A stretch of 64,000 bases of DNA from Microbacterium oxydans (GTDB lineage: Bacteria > Actinomycetota > Actinomycetes > Actinomycetales > Microbacteriaceae). Each line of letters starts with the position of its first letter. The stretch's first letter is position 1. The stretch lies in the NCBI RefSeq assembly GCF_000956405.1, contig NZ_JYIV01000030.1:124001-188000 (forward strand). The letters are read 5' to 3'. This document shows positions 53,683 to 62,761 of the stretch, in pieces. A program made the position numbers and the translations under genes. The notes below the pieces were generated by a model. The model was not told the DNA's origin and ran no database searches. It saw nothing but the letters and a program-made list of their open reading frames with translations.

Positions 53683-54825
53683 CTATCGTCCTGGCTGGCG
53701 CGGACGTCGCGAGCCGGTCGGGTCGCTCCGGCGCCCCTCCTTGGAGGCGAGCGCCGGGTCGGCGAACAGCCAGCTGGGGCGAGGTTCCACCAGCGGACGG
53801 AAGACCCACCTGACCGGCTTCGTCGCCAGGACGAGGGCGATCAGCACCGAGAAGATGGTCACGAGGGGGAGCCAGATCCAGGTCGGCTCGAGGTTCTGCA
53901 GGATCCCGCTCTCGCGGAACGGGTACAGCACGAACGAATGCAGCAGGAACACGTACATCGTGTACTGGCCGAACGTCGTCCACCAGTGGGCGCCCCGCGG
54001 GATGAGGGCGAAGAAGGCTGCACTGAGCACGACGGCGAGCATCATCAGGACGATACGCACGCCACCTGCCCACCACTGCTCCCCGCCCAGGTCGGCGTAG
54101 GAGTCCTCGTAGAAGAGCCAGTGCCGCAGGTCGGCCGCCTGCCACAGGGGAAGCCAGTTCCAGGCGGCCCAGCCGGTCAGCGCGAAGATGCCGATGGCAC
54201 CGCCGCGGATCCACCACGGGCGGAAGTCGAGGAGACGGAACCGCTCGACGATGTCGTGCTCGCGCAGCCACCAGCCCAGAGTGAAGAACGGCAGGAGCCC
54301 CAGGGTGCGGGACAGCGAGAACGTGCTGTCGACGTTCGGCAGGTATCCCACGCCGACCGAGATCACGACGGTCCATAGCAGCGGCCAGCGAAGCAGCGCG
54401 AGGTAGGGGAGCACGAGCCGGAAGATCCCGAGCGCGAGGAGGAACCACAGCGTCCAGCTCGGCTTCGTGATGTTCGGATCGACCTGGCCTTCCACCAGCC
54501 ACTTGGTGAGGGTCCACAGCGTCTCGAAGATGACGTAGGGGAGCAGGATGTCCGTGATCACCCTCGCCATCTGGGTCTTGGTGGGGGAGCCGGACTTCGA
54601 GAAGTAGCCGGAGATGATGGCGAACGCCGGCATGTGGAACGCGTACAGCGCCAGGTAGAACGCGAACGCGATGTCGGAGTCGTACGTCAGACGCTGGATC
54701 GCGTGGCCGAGGACGACGAGCACGATGCAGACGTATCGCGCGTTGTCCCAGAACGGCACTCGCCGCCGTCTGCGGGGAACGGATCCTGTGGTGGGCCCTG
54801 AGACGTCGGCGCCGGCACTGCTCAT
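53683..54825 (-). CDS. Membrane acyltransferase 3 family protein
   Basis: A 380-residue integral membrane protein with about ten helices. The opening FWDNARYVCIVLVVLGHAIQ holds the family His that is essential in acyltransferase 3 proteins. HMPAFAIISGYFSK is also typical. Such enzymes O-acylate surface sugars or lipids. The acceptor is unknown. ATG 54825 lies 6 nt after TAGCCT (leaderless). It is followed after 10 nt by the serine hydrolase gene, so the two may be cotranscribed. Confidence 0.85.
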   Translation of the reverse strand: MSSAGADVSGPTTGSVPRRRRRVPFWDNARYVCIVLVVLGHAIQRLTYDSDIAFAFYLALYAFHMPAFAIISGYFSKSGSPTKTQMARVITDILLPYVIFETLWTLTKWLVEGQVDPNITKPSWTLWFLLALGIFRLVLPYLALLRWPLLWTVVISVGVGYLPNVDSTFSLSRTLGLLPFFTLGWWLREHDIVERFRLLDFRPWWIRGGAIGIFALTGWAAWNWLPLWQAADLRHWLFYEDSYADLGGEQWWAGGVRIVLMMLAVVLSAAFFALIPRGAHWWTTFGQYTMYVFLLHSFVLYPFRESGILQNLEPTWIWLPLVTIFSVLIALVLATKPVRWVFRPLVEPRPSWLFADPALASKEGRRSDPTGSRRPRQPGR

Positions 54826-54867
54826 CGTTCGAGGCTACAGGCCGGGAATAAAGTTGATCTGAGCGCG

Positions 54868-54897
54868 TTGACACAGATACATTCAAATGAATAGAAC
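54868..54897 (+). promoter_or_regulatory. Promoter with internal palindrome upstream of the LLM gene
   Basis: TTGACA (54868-54873), 18-bp spacer, TAGAAC (54892-54897). The spacer ends in the perfect palindrome ATTCAAATGAAT (54881-54892), which touches the -10. A regulator bound there would block RNA polymerase. Confidence 0.7.
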
Positions 54898-54935
54898 GGG
54901 ATGCGAGTCGTCCGGTTCGGAGACACGGAGCAATC

Positions 54936-56162
54936 ATGAGCGAGCAGTCAGGCGCGCAGGCGATGCAGTTCGGCATCATGTCGGTCAGCGACATCACCCG
55001 CGATCCCACCACGGGTATCACCCCCAGCGAGCAGGAGCGCATCAAAGCGACGACGGCGATCGCCGTGCACGCGGAAGAGGTCGGGCTCGACGTCTTCGCG
55101 ATCGGCGAGCACCACAACCCGCCGTTCTGGTCCTCCAGCCCCACGACCTTCCTGGCGGCACTGGCCGCGCAGACCGAGCGCCTGATCGTCTCCACGTCGA
55201 CGACGCTCATCACCACGAACGACCCGGTGCGCATCGCCGAGGAGTACGCGATGCTGCAGCACGTGTCCGACGGACGCATGGACCTCATGCTCGGTCGCGG
55301 CAACACCGGCCCGGTGTACCCCTGGTTCGGCCAGGACATCCGGCAGGGTCTGCCGCTCGCGATCGAGAACTACGCCCTGCTGCACAAGCTCTGGCGTGAG
55401 GACGTCGTCGATTGGGAGGGCAAGTTCCGCACCCCGCTGCAGGGCTTCACCTCGACACCCCGGCCGCTCGACGGCATCGCTCCGTTCGTGTGGCACGGTT
55501 CCATCCGCACGCCGGAGATCGCCGAGCAGGCCGCCTATTACGGAGACGGGTTCTTCGCGAACAACATCTTCTGGCCGAAGGAGCACTACCAGCGCCTCAT
55601 CGAGCTGTACCGTCAGCGCTTCGAGCACTACGGCCACGGCACGCGCGAGCAGGCGATCGTGGGGCTCGGCGGTCAGGTGTTCATGGCCGCGAAGTCGCAG
55701 GATGCGGTGAACCAGTTCCGCCCGTACTTCGACAATGCGCCCGTCTACGGTCACGGTCCGAGCATGGAGGACTTCACCGAGATGACTCCGCTGACGGTCG
55801 GCTCGCCGCAGCAGGTGATCGATCGCTACGCCGGCATGCGCGAGCACTACGGTGACTACCAGCGCCAGCTGTTCCTCATCGACCACGCGGGTCTGCCGTT
55901 GAAGACGGTCCTCGAGCAGCTCGACATCCTCGGTTCCGAGGTCGTCCCCGTGCTGCGCAAGGAACTGGCGAAGGACCGCCCGGCATCCGTGCCGGACGCC
56001 CCGACCCACGCGGCGCGCGTCAAGGCCGAGTTCGGTGACGGGCCGACCCGTCAGGCACGCCCCGGCGCGAACCGTGGTGACAACCTCACCGGCGACTCGC
56101 CCTATCAGGACACTCCGGCACCTGCCGGTGCGTCGTTCGGAATCGGTCGGAAGGAGGCCTGA
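54936..56162 (+). CDS. Luciferase-like (LLM) flavin-dependent monooxygenase
   Basis: A 408-residue TIM-barrel oxidoreductase that uses reduced flavin. FGIMSVSDITRDPTTGITPSE, EVGLDVFAIGEHHNPPFWSSSP (seen in part) and GRMDLMLGRGNTGPVYPWFG match the CE1758-type subgroup. The C-terminal 50 residues are Pro/Ala-rich and probably disordered. The next gene, a flavin reductase, starts 1 nt after the stop and should supply reduced FMN. Substrate unknown. The promoter has a strong -35 and an overlapping palindrome. Confidence 0.88.
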   Translation: MSEQSGAQAMQFGIMSVSDITRDPTTGITPSEQERIKATTAIAVHAEEVGLDVFAIGEHHNPPFWSSSPTTFLAALAAQTERLIVSTSTTLITTNDPVRIAEEYAMLQHVSDGRMDLMLGRGNTGPVYPWFGQDIRQGLPLAIENYALLHKLWREDVVDWEGKFRTPLQGFTSTPRPLDGIAPFVWHGSIRTPEIAEQAAYYGDGFFANNIFWPKEHYQRLIELYRQRFEHYGHGTREQAIVGLGGQVFMAAKSQDAVNQFRPYFDNAPVYGHGPSMEDFTEMTPLTVGSPQQVIDRYAGMREHYGDYQRQLFLIDHAGLPLKTVLEQLDILGSEVVPVLRKELAKDRPASVPDAPTHAARVKAEFGDGPTRQARPGANRGDNLTGDSPYQDTPAPAGASFGIGRKEA

Positions 56163-56163
56163 C

Positions 56164-56808
56164 ATGACCACGCGCCGTATCGCCGTCGTCTCGGCAGGGC
56201 TCTCCAACCCGTCGTCCACCAGGATGCTCGCGGACCGACTCGCGGCCGAGACCGTGAAAGCCCTCGCCGCACACGACATCGAGGCGAGCGTCGACGTAAT
56301 CGAGCTGCGTGACTACGCGCACGACATCACGAACAACATGCTCACCGGCTTCGCGCCACCGGCGCTCGAGACGGCGATCAACACGGTGGTCTCCGCGGAT
56401 GCGTTGATCGCCGTGACGCCGATCTTCTCGACGAGCTACTCCGGGCTGTTCAAGTCGTTCATCGACGTGCTCGACCCGGACGCCCTCACCGGCAAGCCCG
56501 TGCTCATCGGGGCGAACGCGGGTACTGCCAGGCACTCGCTGGCGATCGACTACGCGATCCGCCCGCTCTTCGCGTACCTCCACGCCGAGGCCGTCTCGAC
56601 AGGAGTGTTCGCGGCATCGAGCGATTGGGGCGGCGCGGGCGACGATGTCGCTCCGCTCGCCAAGCGTGTGGAGAAGGGGGCGAAGGAGCTCGCGGAGGCG
56701 ATCGCACGTCGCGGAGCCTCCGAGACGATCGATCCCTACGACCCTGCCACGTACCTGGGAGAGGGTCGCTCGTTCGGCCACATGCTCGGCGGTCTCGCCG
56801 GCGAGTGA
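56164..56808 (+). CDS. NAD(P)H-dependent FMN reductase
   Basis: A 214-residue flavodoxin-like reductase. VVSAGLSNPSSTRMLADRL binds the FMN phosphate, and TPIFSTSYSGLFKSFIDVLD is the family signature. It resembles the CE1759 type, the usual partner of the preceding monooxygenase. ATG 56164 has GGAGG upstream. The pair forms a two-gene operon. Confidence 0.9.
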   Translation: MTTRRIAVVSAGLSNPSSTRMLADRLAAETVKALAAHDIEASVDVIELRDYAHDITNNMLTGFAPPALETAINTVVSADALIAVTPIFSTSYSGLFKSFIDVLDPDALTGKPVLIGANAGTARHSLAIDYAIRPLFAYLHAEAVSTGVFAASSDWGGAGDDVAPLAKRVEKGAKELAEAIARRGASETIDPYDPATYLGEGRSFGHMLGGLAGE

Positions 56809-56859
56809 GTCGCGCATGACGCCATCGACGATGTCCGAGGGATGTCGTACGGTGGCGTC

Positions 56860-58212
56860 ATGCCAACGCACCCCGCTCTCACCGCGCTCCAGGATCGGCT
56901 GACCGGAGCCCTGCTTCTTCCCGAGGATCCCGGGTACGAAGCTGCACGGCAACCGTGGAATCTCGCGATCGAGCAGCATCCGGTGGCGGTGGCGACACCC
57001 GCCGACGTCGATGACCTCCGTGCGCTGCTGCGTGCGGCTCAGGAATCGGGCATGACCCTGGCCGTCCAGCCGAGCGGGCACGGAGCGTCCGGTGCCCTGA
57101 ACGGTGCGGTCGTCGTGCGCATGAGCGCGTTCGACGAGCTGTCCCTCGACCTCGAGAGCGGAGTCGCGACGGTCGGCGCCGGGGTGCGCTGGGGAGCGAT
57201 CGTCGCGGCGCTGGAAGGGACCGGATGGGTTGCGCCGGCCGGCACCAGCCCGGTCGTCAGCGTCGCCGGGTACACGCTGGGCGGCGGGCACTCCTGGTTC
57301 AGCCGCACGGGTGGTCTCGGCTCCGACAACCTGCGCGCGGCGTGGGTGCTCCGCCCCGACGGCACGCATGAGCGCGTCGACGATGACACCGACCGCGACC
57401 TCATGTGGGCATTGCGCGGAGCCGGGGGCCTCGTGGGGATCGTGACCGCGCTCGAGATCGAGCTCGTGCACGCACCGGACGTCTGGGGTGCGAATCTCAC
57501 GTTCGACGTCGCCGACGCTCCCGCGGTCGTCCGTGCGGTCCGCGATCTCGCCGAGTCAGCGCCCGCGTCGCTCAACGTGTTCGTCAACTCGATGCGCATG
57601 CCGGATGCGCCGGAGCTGCCGGAGCAGATCAGGGGACGCAGCTTCCTCACCGTGCAGGTGCTGTCGACCGATGGGCCGGAAGACGAACTGGTCGACACCG
57701 TGCGCAGAGCAGGGGAGGTGCGCAGGGAGATCACCGGTCCGACGTCGCCCGCTGCACTCGCCGCCGCCTCGAACGAGCCCACGGAGCCGACCCCTGGCCG
57801 TGGCGCGTCGATGGCTCTAAGCGTCCTCGACGATGAGACGATCGATGCCCTCCTCGAGTTCCGGGAGCTGCCGGAGCACTGGCCGCTCATGGGCATCGAG
57901 CTCCGCATGCTCGGCGGTGCTCTCGATGCTCCGCGCCGTCCGGGCTTCGCGTCGCTGGAGTCCGCCAGCTGGCTTCTGCACGCTCTCGTCCCGGTCATCC
58001 CCGGTGTGCCTGTCGAACCGGGGGACGCGAGCCTCGTGGCATTCCGAGAACTGCTGGCGCCGAGCGAAGCCGCGCAGACGGTGACGACCTTCCTCGGCCC
58101 GGATCAGTCTCTCGACCGTTGCGGCTCTGCCGAGGATGTCGCCCGGCTGCGCGGCGTGCGTTCGCGTGTCGACCCCGATGGCCTGCTCGAGGAAGGTCGT
58201 CTGCCGCGCTGA
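56860..58212 (+). CDS. FAD-binding oxidoreductase (PCMH/BBE type)
   Basis: A 450-residue flavoprotein of the berberine-bridge-like VAO family. The FAD domain has VQPSGHGASGALNGAVVVRM, where the first His usually holds the covalent flavin, and SVAGYTLGGGHSWFSRTGGLGSDNL (seen in part). The Cys that forms the second covalent link in true BBE enzymes is absent, so attachment is probably through His only. Start at ATG 56860, 6 nt after TACGGT, replaces an in-frame ATG 18 nt earlier. It oxidises an unknown alcohol or sugar. Confidence 0.85.
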   Translation: MPTHPALTALQDRLTGALLLPEDPGYEAARQPWNLAIEQHPVAVATPADVDDLRALLRAAQESGMTLAVQPSGHGASGALNGAVVVRMSAFDELSLDLESGVATVGAGVRWGAIVAALEGTGWVAPAGTSPVVSVAGYTLGGGHSWFSRTGGLGSDNLRAAWVLRPDGTHERVDDDTDRDLMWALRGAGGLVGIVTALEIELVHAPDVWGANLTFDVADAPAVVRAVRDLAESAPASLNVFVNSMRMPDAPELPEQIRGRSFLTVQVLSTDGPEDELVDTVRRAGEVRREITGPTSPAALAAASNEPTEPTPGRGASMALSVLDDETIDALLEFRELPEHWPLMGIELRMLGGALDAPRRPGFASLESASWLLHALVPVIPGVPVEPGDASLVAFRELLAPSEAAQTVTTFLGPDQSLDRCGSAEDVARLRGVRSRVDPDGLLEEGRLPR

Positions 58213-58213
58213 C

Positions 58214-58903
58214 CTACGGGGGAGGAGGTCCAGGGCGTTTCCAGCCGTACTCGGTCTCGGGTCGCCCGCGCGTGCCGTACCGCGCGGACTTCGTCAGCAC
58301 GCCCTCGGCGACCAGATGCTCCAGATATCGGCGCGCTGCGACTCGTGACATGCCCAGTCGTTCGGCTGCTTCCCGTGCAGAGAGCGGTCCGCCGGCTCGC
58401 AACTCTGCGGCGATTCGTTCCAAGGAGATCGTCGAGAGCCCCTTGGGCAGCGCGATCGTGCCCGTGGAGCGTCCGAGCAGCGCATCGATCTCCGCTTGCG
58501 TGGCCTCGCCCTCGGTAGATCGCGCCTGCTCCCGGTATGCGCGGTACTGCTCCATGCGCTCGCGGAACACGGCGAACGGGAACGGCTTGACGAGGTACTG
58601 AAACACGCCGAGAGCCGCCATCTGCCGCACCGACTCTGCGTCGCGCACACTGGTGATCGCGATCACATCCAAGGCGGCGGAGCGTCCCCGGAGGGCACGA
58701 AGCACGTCGATGCCCGACCCGTCCGGCATCGTGATGTCCAGCAGGACGAGATCGAATGCGCCCGGTCGATCGAGCACAGCCGTCATCGCGGCGCGGGCGC
58801 CCGTGCACTCGCCCGCGACCTCGAACCCGTCGAGACGAGCCAGGTAGTCGCGGTGCAGCTCGAGCGTGAGTGCGTCGTCGTCGACGATGAGTGTGCGGAT
58901 CAT
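58214..58903 (-). CDS. Response regulator of the CitB/DcuR family (DctR-like)
   Basis: A 229-residue two-component regulator. The receiver has the acidic pocket D8-D9, phospho-acceptor D56 (LVLLDITMPDGSG) and the conserved Lys in LVKPFPF. The C-terminal part has a helix-turn-helix (REAAERLGMSRVAARRYLEHL). Starts in an ATGA overlap with the sensor kinase. By context it activates the divergent dctA gene in response to C4-dicarboxylates. Confidence 0.9.
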   Translation of the reverse strand: MIRTLIVDDDALTLELHRDYLARLDGFEVAGECTGARAAMTAVLDRPGAFDLVLLDITMPDGSGIDVLRALRGRSAALDVIAITSVRDAESVRQMAALGVFQYLVKPFPFAVFRERMEQYRAYREQARSTEGEATQAEIDALLGRSTGTIALPKGLSTISLERIAAELRAGGPLSAREAAERLGMSRVAARRYLEHLVAEGVLTKSARYGTRGRPETEYGWKRPGPPPP

Positions 58904-60189
58904 GGTCGCCGTCGCCCCTGCCGTTCTCCTGCCGCGGGAAGGACGACACGGAAGGTGGTCGGGTCGTCGCTCACCGATACCGAGCCGCCAGCCCCGCTCA
59001 CCACCGAGCGCACGAGCGCCAGGCCGATGCCACGCCCCTGCGCATCGGCGGGCTTCGTGGAGAAGCCCTGCTCGAACATCCGCTCGCGCACGGTCGGCGC
59101 CATCCCCGGACCGCTGTCGGAGACCTCCAGCACGATTCCGCGGCCATTGTGCGGACGGAGGGACACCTTCACCCAGCGGTCGTCCGATTCGGCCGCGGCA
59201 TCCATGGCGTTGTCCACCAGGTTGCCGAGCACCGATACGGCGTCCACCGTCGACAGGGGAGTAGGCGGAGTGTCCGGCTCGATGTGCACCCGCCAGTCGA
59301 TGCCGCGTTCGTTGGCCTGGGAGGCCTTGCCGAGGAGGAGCGCTCCGACGGCCGGATCGCCGTGGCGTCGCGCGGTCACCTGATCGACGAGGGATTGGCT
59401 CTGACGGGACGTCTCCGTGAGGATCTCGATCGCCTCGTCACGGCGTCCGAGCTCGAGCAGAGCCACGGCGGCGTGCATCCGGTTCCCGTGTTCGTGCGTC
59501 TGTGCCCGCAGTGCTTCCCCCAGAGTGCGGATCGACTCGTACGACGACACGGCGTCGCGGAGCTGTCCGGGTGGGAGGTCGCCGGCGATACGGCGGGTCA
59601 CGCGACGGGCGATGGCTGCTCCACCGGCGCCGAGCGCGACGAGGCCGATCGTGATGCCGAGCGTGAGAGGAAGGCGGCGGACGAGCGTGTCGCTGATGGA
59701 CTCGGTCGTCACTCCTGCGGCGACCCATCCGAGCAGTTCGCCATCTGGCGCCATGACCGGCACGATGGTCCGTACCGACGGGCCGAGGGTGCCGGTGAAC
59801 TCCTCCGTGAGCGTCTGCGGTGACGCGGGGATCGTGCCGAGGTAGGTTCCGCCGATCTGGTCGGCGTCCGGGTGGGTGATCCGCGTGCCGTCAGACGTCA
59901 TCACCGTGATGAAGTCGAGCCTCGCACCGGCGACCACGGTCAGCGAGTAGGGCTCGAGGACCCGGGTGGCTGCCTCCCGGTCGTCCGAGCTCAGACCGTC
60001 GATGACATCCGGGGAGGCAGCGAGCGAGACGGCAGTGGCGGCCGTGACCCGTTCCGCCTCGGCGCGGATCGATCGTTGCGCCTCCAGCACCAGGAAGCCC
60101 GCGACGAGGATGCCGATGACGACGGCGGCGGCCAGCAGCACTGCGAACACACGGGAGGCGGTGCTGCGGGTGCGGGAGGGGCGCGCCAT
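58900..60189 (-). CDS. Sensor histidine kinase of the CitA/DcuS family (DctS-like)
   Basis: A 429-residue membrane kinase. Helix 1 at about 12-35, an extracytoplasmic PAS-like domain (about 36-170, with ITHPDADQIGGTYLG), helix 2 at about 180-200, then a DcuS-type phospho-acceptor segment LRAQTHEHGNRMHAA and the ATPase domain with NLVDNAMDAA, SDSGPGM and GRGIGLALV. ATG 60189 with GGAGGAAGCG upstream was chosen. The frame is open far upstream but that part is antisense to dctA. It likely senses dicarboxylates or citrate outside the cell. Confidence 0.9.
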   Translation of the reverse strand: MARPSRTRSTASRVFAVLLAAAVVIGILVAGFLVLEAQRSIRAEAERVTAATAVSLAASPDVIDGLSSDDREAATRVLEPYSLTVVAGARLDFITVMTSDGTRITHPDADQIGGTYLGTIPASPQTLTEEFTGTLGPSVRTIVPVMAPDGELLGWVAAGVTTESISDTLVRRLPLTLGITIGLVALGAGGAAIARRVTRRIAGDLPPGQLRDAVSSYESIRTLGEALRAQTHEHGNRMHAAVALLELGRRDEAIEILTETSRQSQSLVDQVTARRHGDPAVGALLLGKASQANERGIDWRVHIEPDTPPTPLSTVDAVSVLGNLVDNAMDAAAESDDRWVKVSLRPHNGRGIVLEVSDSGPGMAPTVRERMFEQGFSTKPADAQGRGIGLALVRSVVSGAGGSVSVSDDPTTFRVVLPAAGERQGRRRP

Positions 60190-60334
60190 CGCTTCCTCCG
60201 ATCGTCGCTGCTCAGGTGCCGAGACCAATACGACCACAACTCGCCTCGATGCGGGAAGTCGACGACCGTGAACTCTGATCGGCGGCGAAGCAGCCGCCCA
60301 CCGGACGATGACGTCGATGATCGAGGAGGACGCG

Positions 60335-61774
60335 ATGGCGCTCACAACAGGATTCTCACTGCCGAAGTTCAACTGGCGGCGAGGGAAGCAATCGTGGGAC
60401 CGGCATACCTGGCTGTATGTGTCGGTGCTCCTGGCGGTCGTGCTCGGCGCCGTCATCGGCCTCGTCTGGCCTGAGGTCGGCCAGGCGTTCGAGCCTCTGG
60501 GCAAGGGCTTCGTCGCCCTCATCAAGATGATGATCGCCCCGATCATCTTCTGCACGATCGTGGTCGGCGTGGGGTCGATCGCCAAGGCGGCTACCGTCGG
60601 CAAGATCGGCGGGCTCGCGCTGCTGTACTTCATGGTGATGTCGACCTTCGCCCTGGCGATCGGCCTCGTGGTGGGGAACATCATCCACCCGGGTGCCGGA
60701 CTCGACATGGCCTCATCGACGTACGACGCGGTCGAGGCGGAGGCCAAGACCACACAGGAGTTCATCCTCGGCATCATCCCGACCACGTTCTTCTCGGCGT
60801 TCACGGGCGAGAGCGTGCTGCAGGTGCTGTTCATCGCGCTCCTCGTCGGTTTCGCGCTGCAGGGGCTCGGAGACCGCGGCGCCCCGATCATGGAGGCCGT
60901 CAAGCAGCTCCAGAAGCTCGTCTTCCGCATCCTCGGCATGATCCTGTGGCTGGCTCCGCTCGGTGCCTTCGGTGCGATCGCCGCCGTGGTCGGCAAGACC
61001 GGTGTCGCCGCGATCTGGAGCCTGGGCACCCTGATGGTCGCTTTCTACATCACCTGTATCCTGTTCATCGTCGTCATCCTCGGGGTGCTGCTGTGGACCG
61101 TCACGCGGGTGAACATCTTCGCGCTCATGAAGTACCTCTCCAGGGAGTACCTGCTCATCGTCGGAACGTCATCCTCCGAGTCGGCACTTCCCCGGCTGAT
61201 CGCGAAGATGGAGTTCGTCGGCGTCTCCAAGCCGGTCGTCGGCATCACCGTTCCCACCGGATACTCGTTCAACCTCGACGGCACGGCCATCTACCTGACC
61301 ATGGCCTCGCTCTTCATCGCCACCGGCATGGGCCAGCCGATGACGATCGGCGAGCAGATCGGGCTGCTCGTGTTCATGATCATCGCCAGCAAGGGAGCCG
61401 CAGGAGTCACCGGGGCTGGCCTCGCCACTCTCGCCGGCGGTCTCCAGGCGTACCGTCCCGATCTGGTGGACGGCGTCGGGGTCATCGTGGGCATCGACCG
61501 ATTCATGTCGGAGGGGCGAGCGCTCACCAACTTCACCGGCAATGCGGTCGCGACCCTGTTGATCGGCACGTGGACGAGGCAGGTCGACCGAGACCGTGTG
61601 CGACGCGTGCTCAGCGGGGAGCTGCCCTTCGACGAGTCCCTGCTCGACGGCGTCGATGCGCACGAGCCCGCGGGCAGCGCTCAGGCCGCGGACATGCAGG
61701 AGCTCCGCGAAGCAGCTGTCTCCGAGATGGCGGCGAAGGAGGAGCGGGCCCGGCTCCGCGCCGACCGCCGCTGA
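60335..61774 (+). CDS. dctA: C4-dicarboxylate/cation symporter DctA
   Basis: A 479-residue DAACS-family transporter that imports succinate, fumarate, malate or aspartate with protons or sodium. Family signatures are VGTSSSESALPRL (the Ser-rich hairpin), PTGYSFNLDGTAIYL and KGAAGVTGAGLATLAGG. ATG 60335 has a GAGGAGG site, better than the in-frame ATG 27 nt upstream. It is divergent from the DctSR-type pair across 145 bp. The charged C-terminal tail is cytosolic. Confidence 0.93.
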   Translation: MALTTGFSLPKFNWRRGKQSWDRHTWLYVSVLLAVVLGAVIGLVWPEVGQAFEPLGKGFVALIKMMIAPIIFCTIVVGVGSIAKAATVGKIGGLALLYFMVMSTFALAIGLVVGNIIHPGAGLDMASSTYDAVEAEAKTTQEFILGIIPTTFFSAFTGESVLQVLFIALLVGFALQGLGDRGAPIMEAVKQLQKLVFRILGMILWLAPLGAFGAIAAVVGKTGVAAIWSLGTLMVAFYITCILFIVVILGVLLWTVTRVNIFALMKYLSREYLLIVGTSSSESALPRLIAKMEFVGVSKPVVGITVPTGYSFNLDGTAIYLTMASLFIATGMGQPMTIGEQIGLLVFMIIASKGAAGVTGAGLATLAGGLQAYRPDLVDGVGVIVGIDRFMSEGRALTNFTGNAVATLLIGTWTRQVDRDRVRRVLSGELPFDESLLDGVDAHEPAGSAQAADMQELREAAVSEMAAKEERARLRADRR

Positions 61775-61785
61775 GACGGAAGTGG

Positions 61786-61821
61786 GGGATGCGGGAGCCC
61801 GGCCGAGCCGGCTCCCGCATC
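61786..61821. terminator. Strong hairpin between convergent dctA and DUF5302 genes
   Basis: GGATGCGGGAGCCCGGC (61786-61802) pairs with GCCGGCTCCCGCATCC (61806-61821) with one bulged base and a CGA loop. It serves both genes. Confidence 0.8.
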
Positions 61822-61828
61822 CGCGCGG

Positions 61829-62005
61829 TCAACCGCTCTTGCGTCGGAACTCGCGCCGGGTCTGCGGGGCGTTCGCACTGTGCACGGCGGAATCGCCGTC
61901 GAGGTGTGCCTCGCCCTGCCGGTGGTGCGCGTTCTTCTTCTCGAGCGCTTCCTTGAACTTGCGCTTCATCTCCTCAGACGAGGAGGCGCCTTCTTCGGTG
62001 CTCAT
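61829..62005 (-). CDS. DUF5302-family small basic protein
   Basis: A 58-residue protein. The N-terminus is MSTEEGASSSEEMKRKFKEA, the middle HLDGDSAVHS, and it ends in TRREFRRKSG, the family hallmark (FRRKSG). It is highly charged and likely disordered or one helix. DUF5302 is found across actinobacteria and has no known function. ATG 62005 lies exactly 6 nt after TAGGCT (62012-62017), which supports the reading and a leaderless mRNA. Confidence 0.85.
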   Translation of the reverse strand: MSTEEGASSSEEMKRKFKEALEKKNAHHRQGEAHLDGDSAVHSANAPQTRREFRRKSG

Positions 62006-62036
62006 GCCCCGAGCCTAGGGCACACGATGAGGCGGG

Positions 62037-62630
62037 TCACCCTCGGGAACGACGCACCCAGAGATCGATCAGTGCCCCGAGCCCGATCGCGAGCACGATC
62101 GAGACCGGCACCGCGACGAGAGGGCCACCGGGGAGGAGCGTCGCGACAGCAGCACCGACCGCCGCCTGGTACAGCGCCCATCCGGTCGCTGCGAGGCTCA
62201 CGAGCGCGAGGTAGCGCGGCGGATGGACATGCGACGCTCCGGCGACCAGGTTGATCGCGAGTCTCGCGAACGGGACGAATCGCGCGGTGAACAGCACCGT
62301 CGCCATCCCACCGTCCAGGCGGTGTCGCGCCCATCCGAGTGCCTGCTGCACGCGTGGTGTCCTCATCCATCTCCAGCGTTGCGTACCCACCGACCTGCCG
62401 ATGAGGTAGCAGCAGGCGTCACCGATGGCAGCGGCGACGGCGGCGCACAGGACGACGGCCCACAGCGGTGGCGAGCCCGTCGTGACCGCGATCGCGCCCA
62501 GAGCGGTCACCGCGATCTCGCCGGGCACCACCACGAAGAAGGCATCCCCGATGACGAGCAGACTCATCACGCCCAGGCTCCAGGGGCTCGCCAGCAAGGC
62601 GGTGAGCAGATCCGTCGGCACGTCGTCCAC
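62037..62630 (-). CDS. DedA-family membrane protein
   Basis: A 197-residue DedA/VTT-domain protein with about five hydrophobic segments. GDAFFVVVPGEIAVTALGA (helix 1 with Pro-Gly-Glu), GDACCYLIGRSVG and ARFVPFARLAINLVAGASH are the three DedA motifs. Members flip or recycle membrane lipids such as undecaprenyl phosphate. The GTG start has no clear ribosome site. The Arg of the RF.P motif is kept. Confidence 0.87.
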   Translation of the reverse strand: MDDVPTDLLTALLASPWSLGVMSLLVIGDAFFVVVPGEIAVTALGAIAVTTGSPPLWAVVLCAAVAAAIGDACCYLIGRSVGTQRWRWMRTPRVQQALGWARHRLDGGMATVLFTARFVPFARLAINLVAGASHVHPPRYLALVSLAATGWALYQAAVGAAVATLLPGGPLVAVPVSIVLAIGLGALIDLWVRRSRG

Positions 62631-62761
62631 TGTGCCCGCGGCGGGTGAACGGGAACCAAAGAGCGGATAGCCGGTGACCCGTTCTCCAGCATCCGATGAA
62701 CATCCGGTGCAGAGGGGCGTCTGAGGTCCTTCCTGGTCCCGTGGGGCGTCATCCTGAGGCT

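Noticed and set aside
60190..61029. N-terminal extension of the sensor kinase frame
   Set aside because: It is antisense to dctA. The true start at 60189 has a ribosome site and begins with the first membrane helix.
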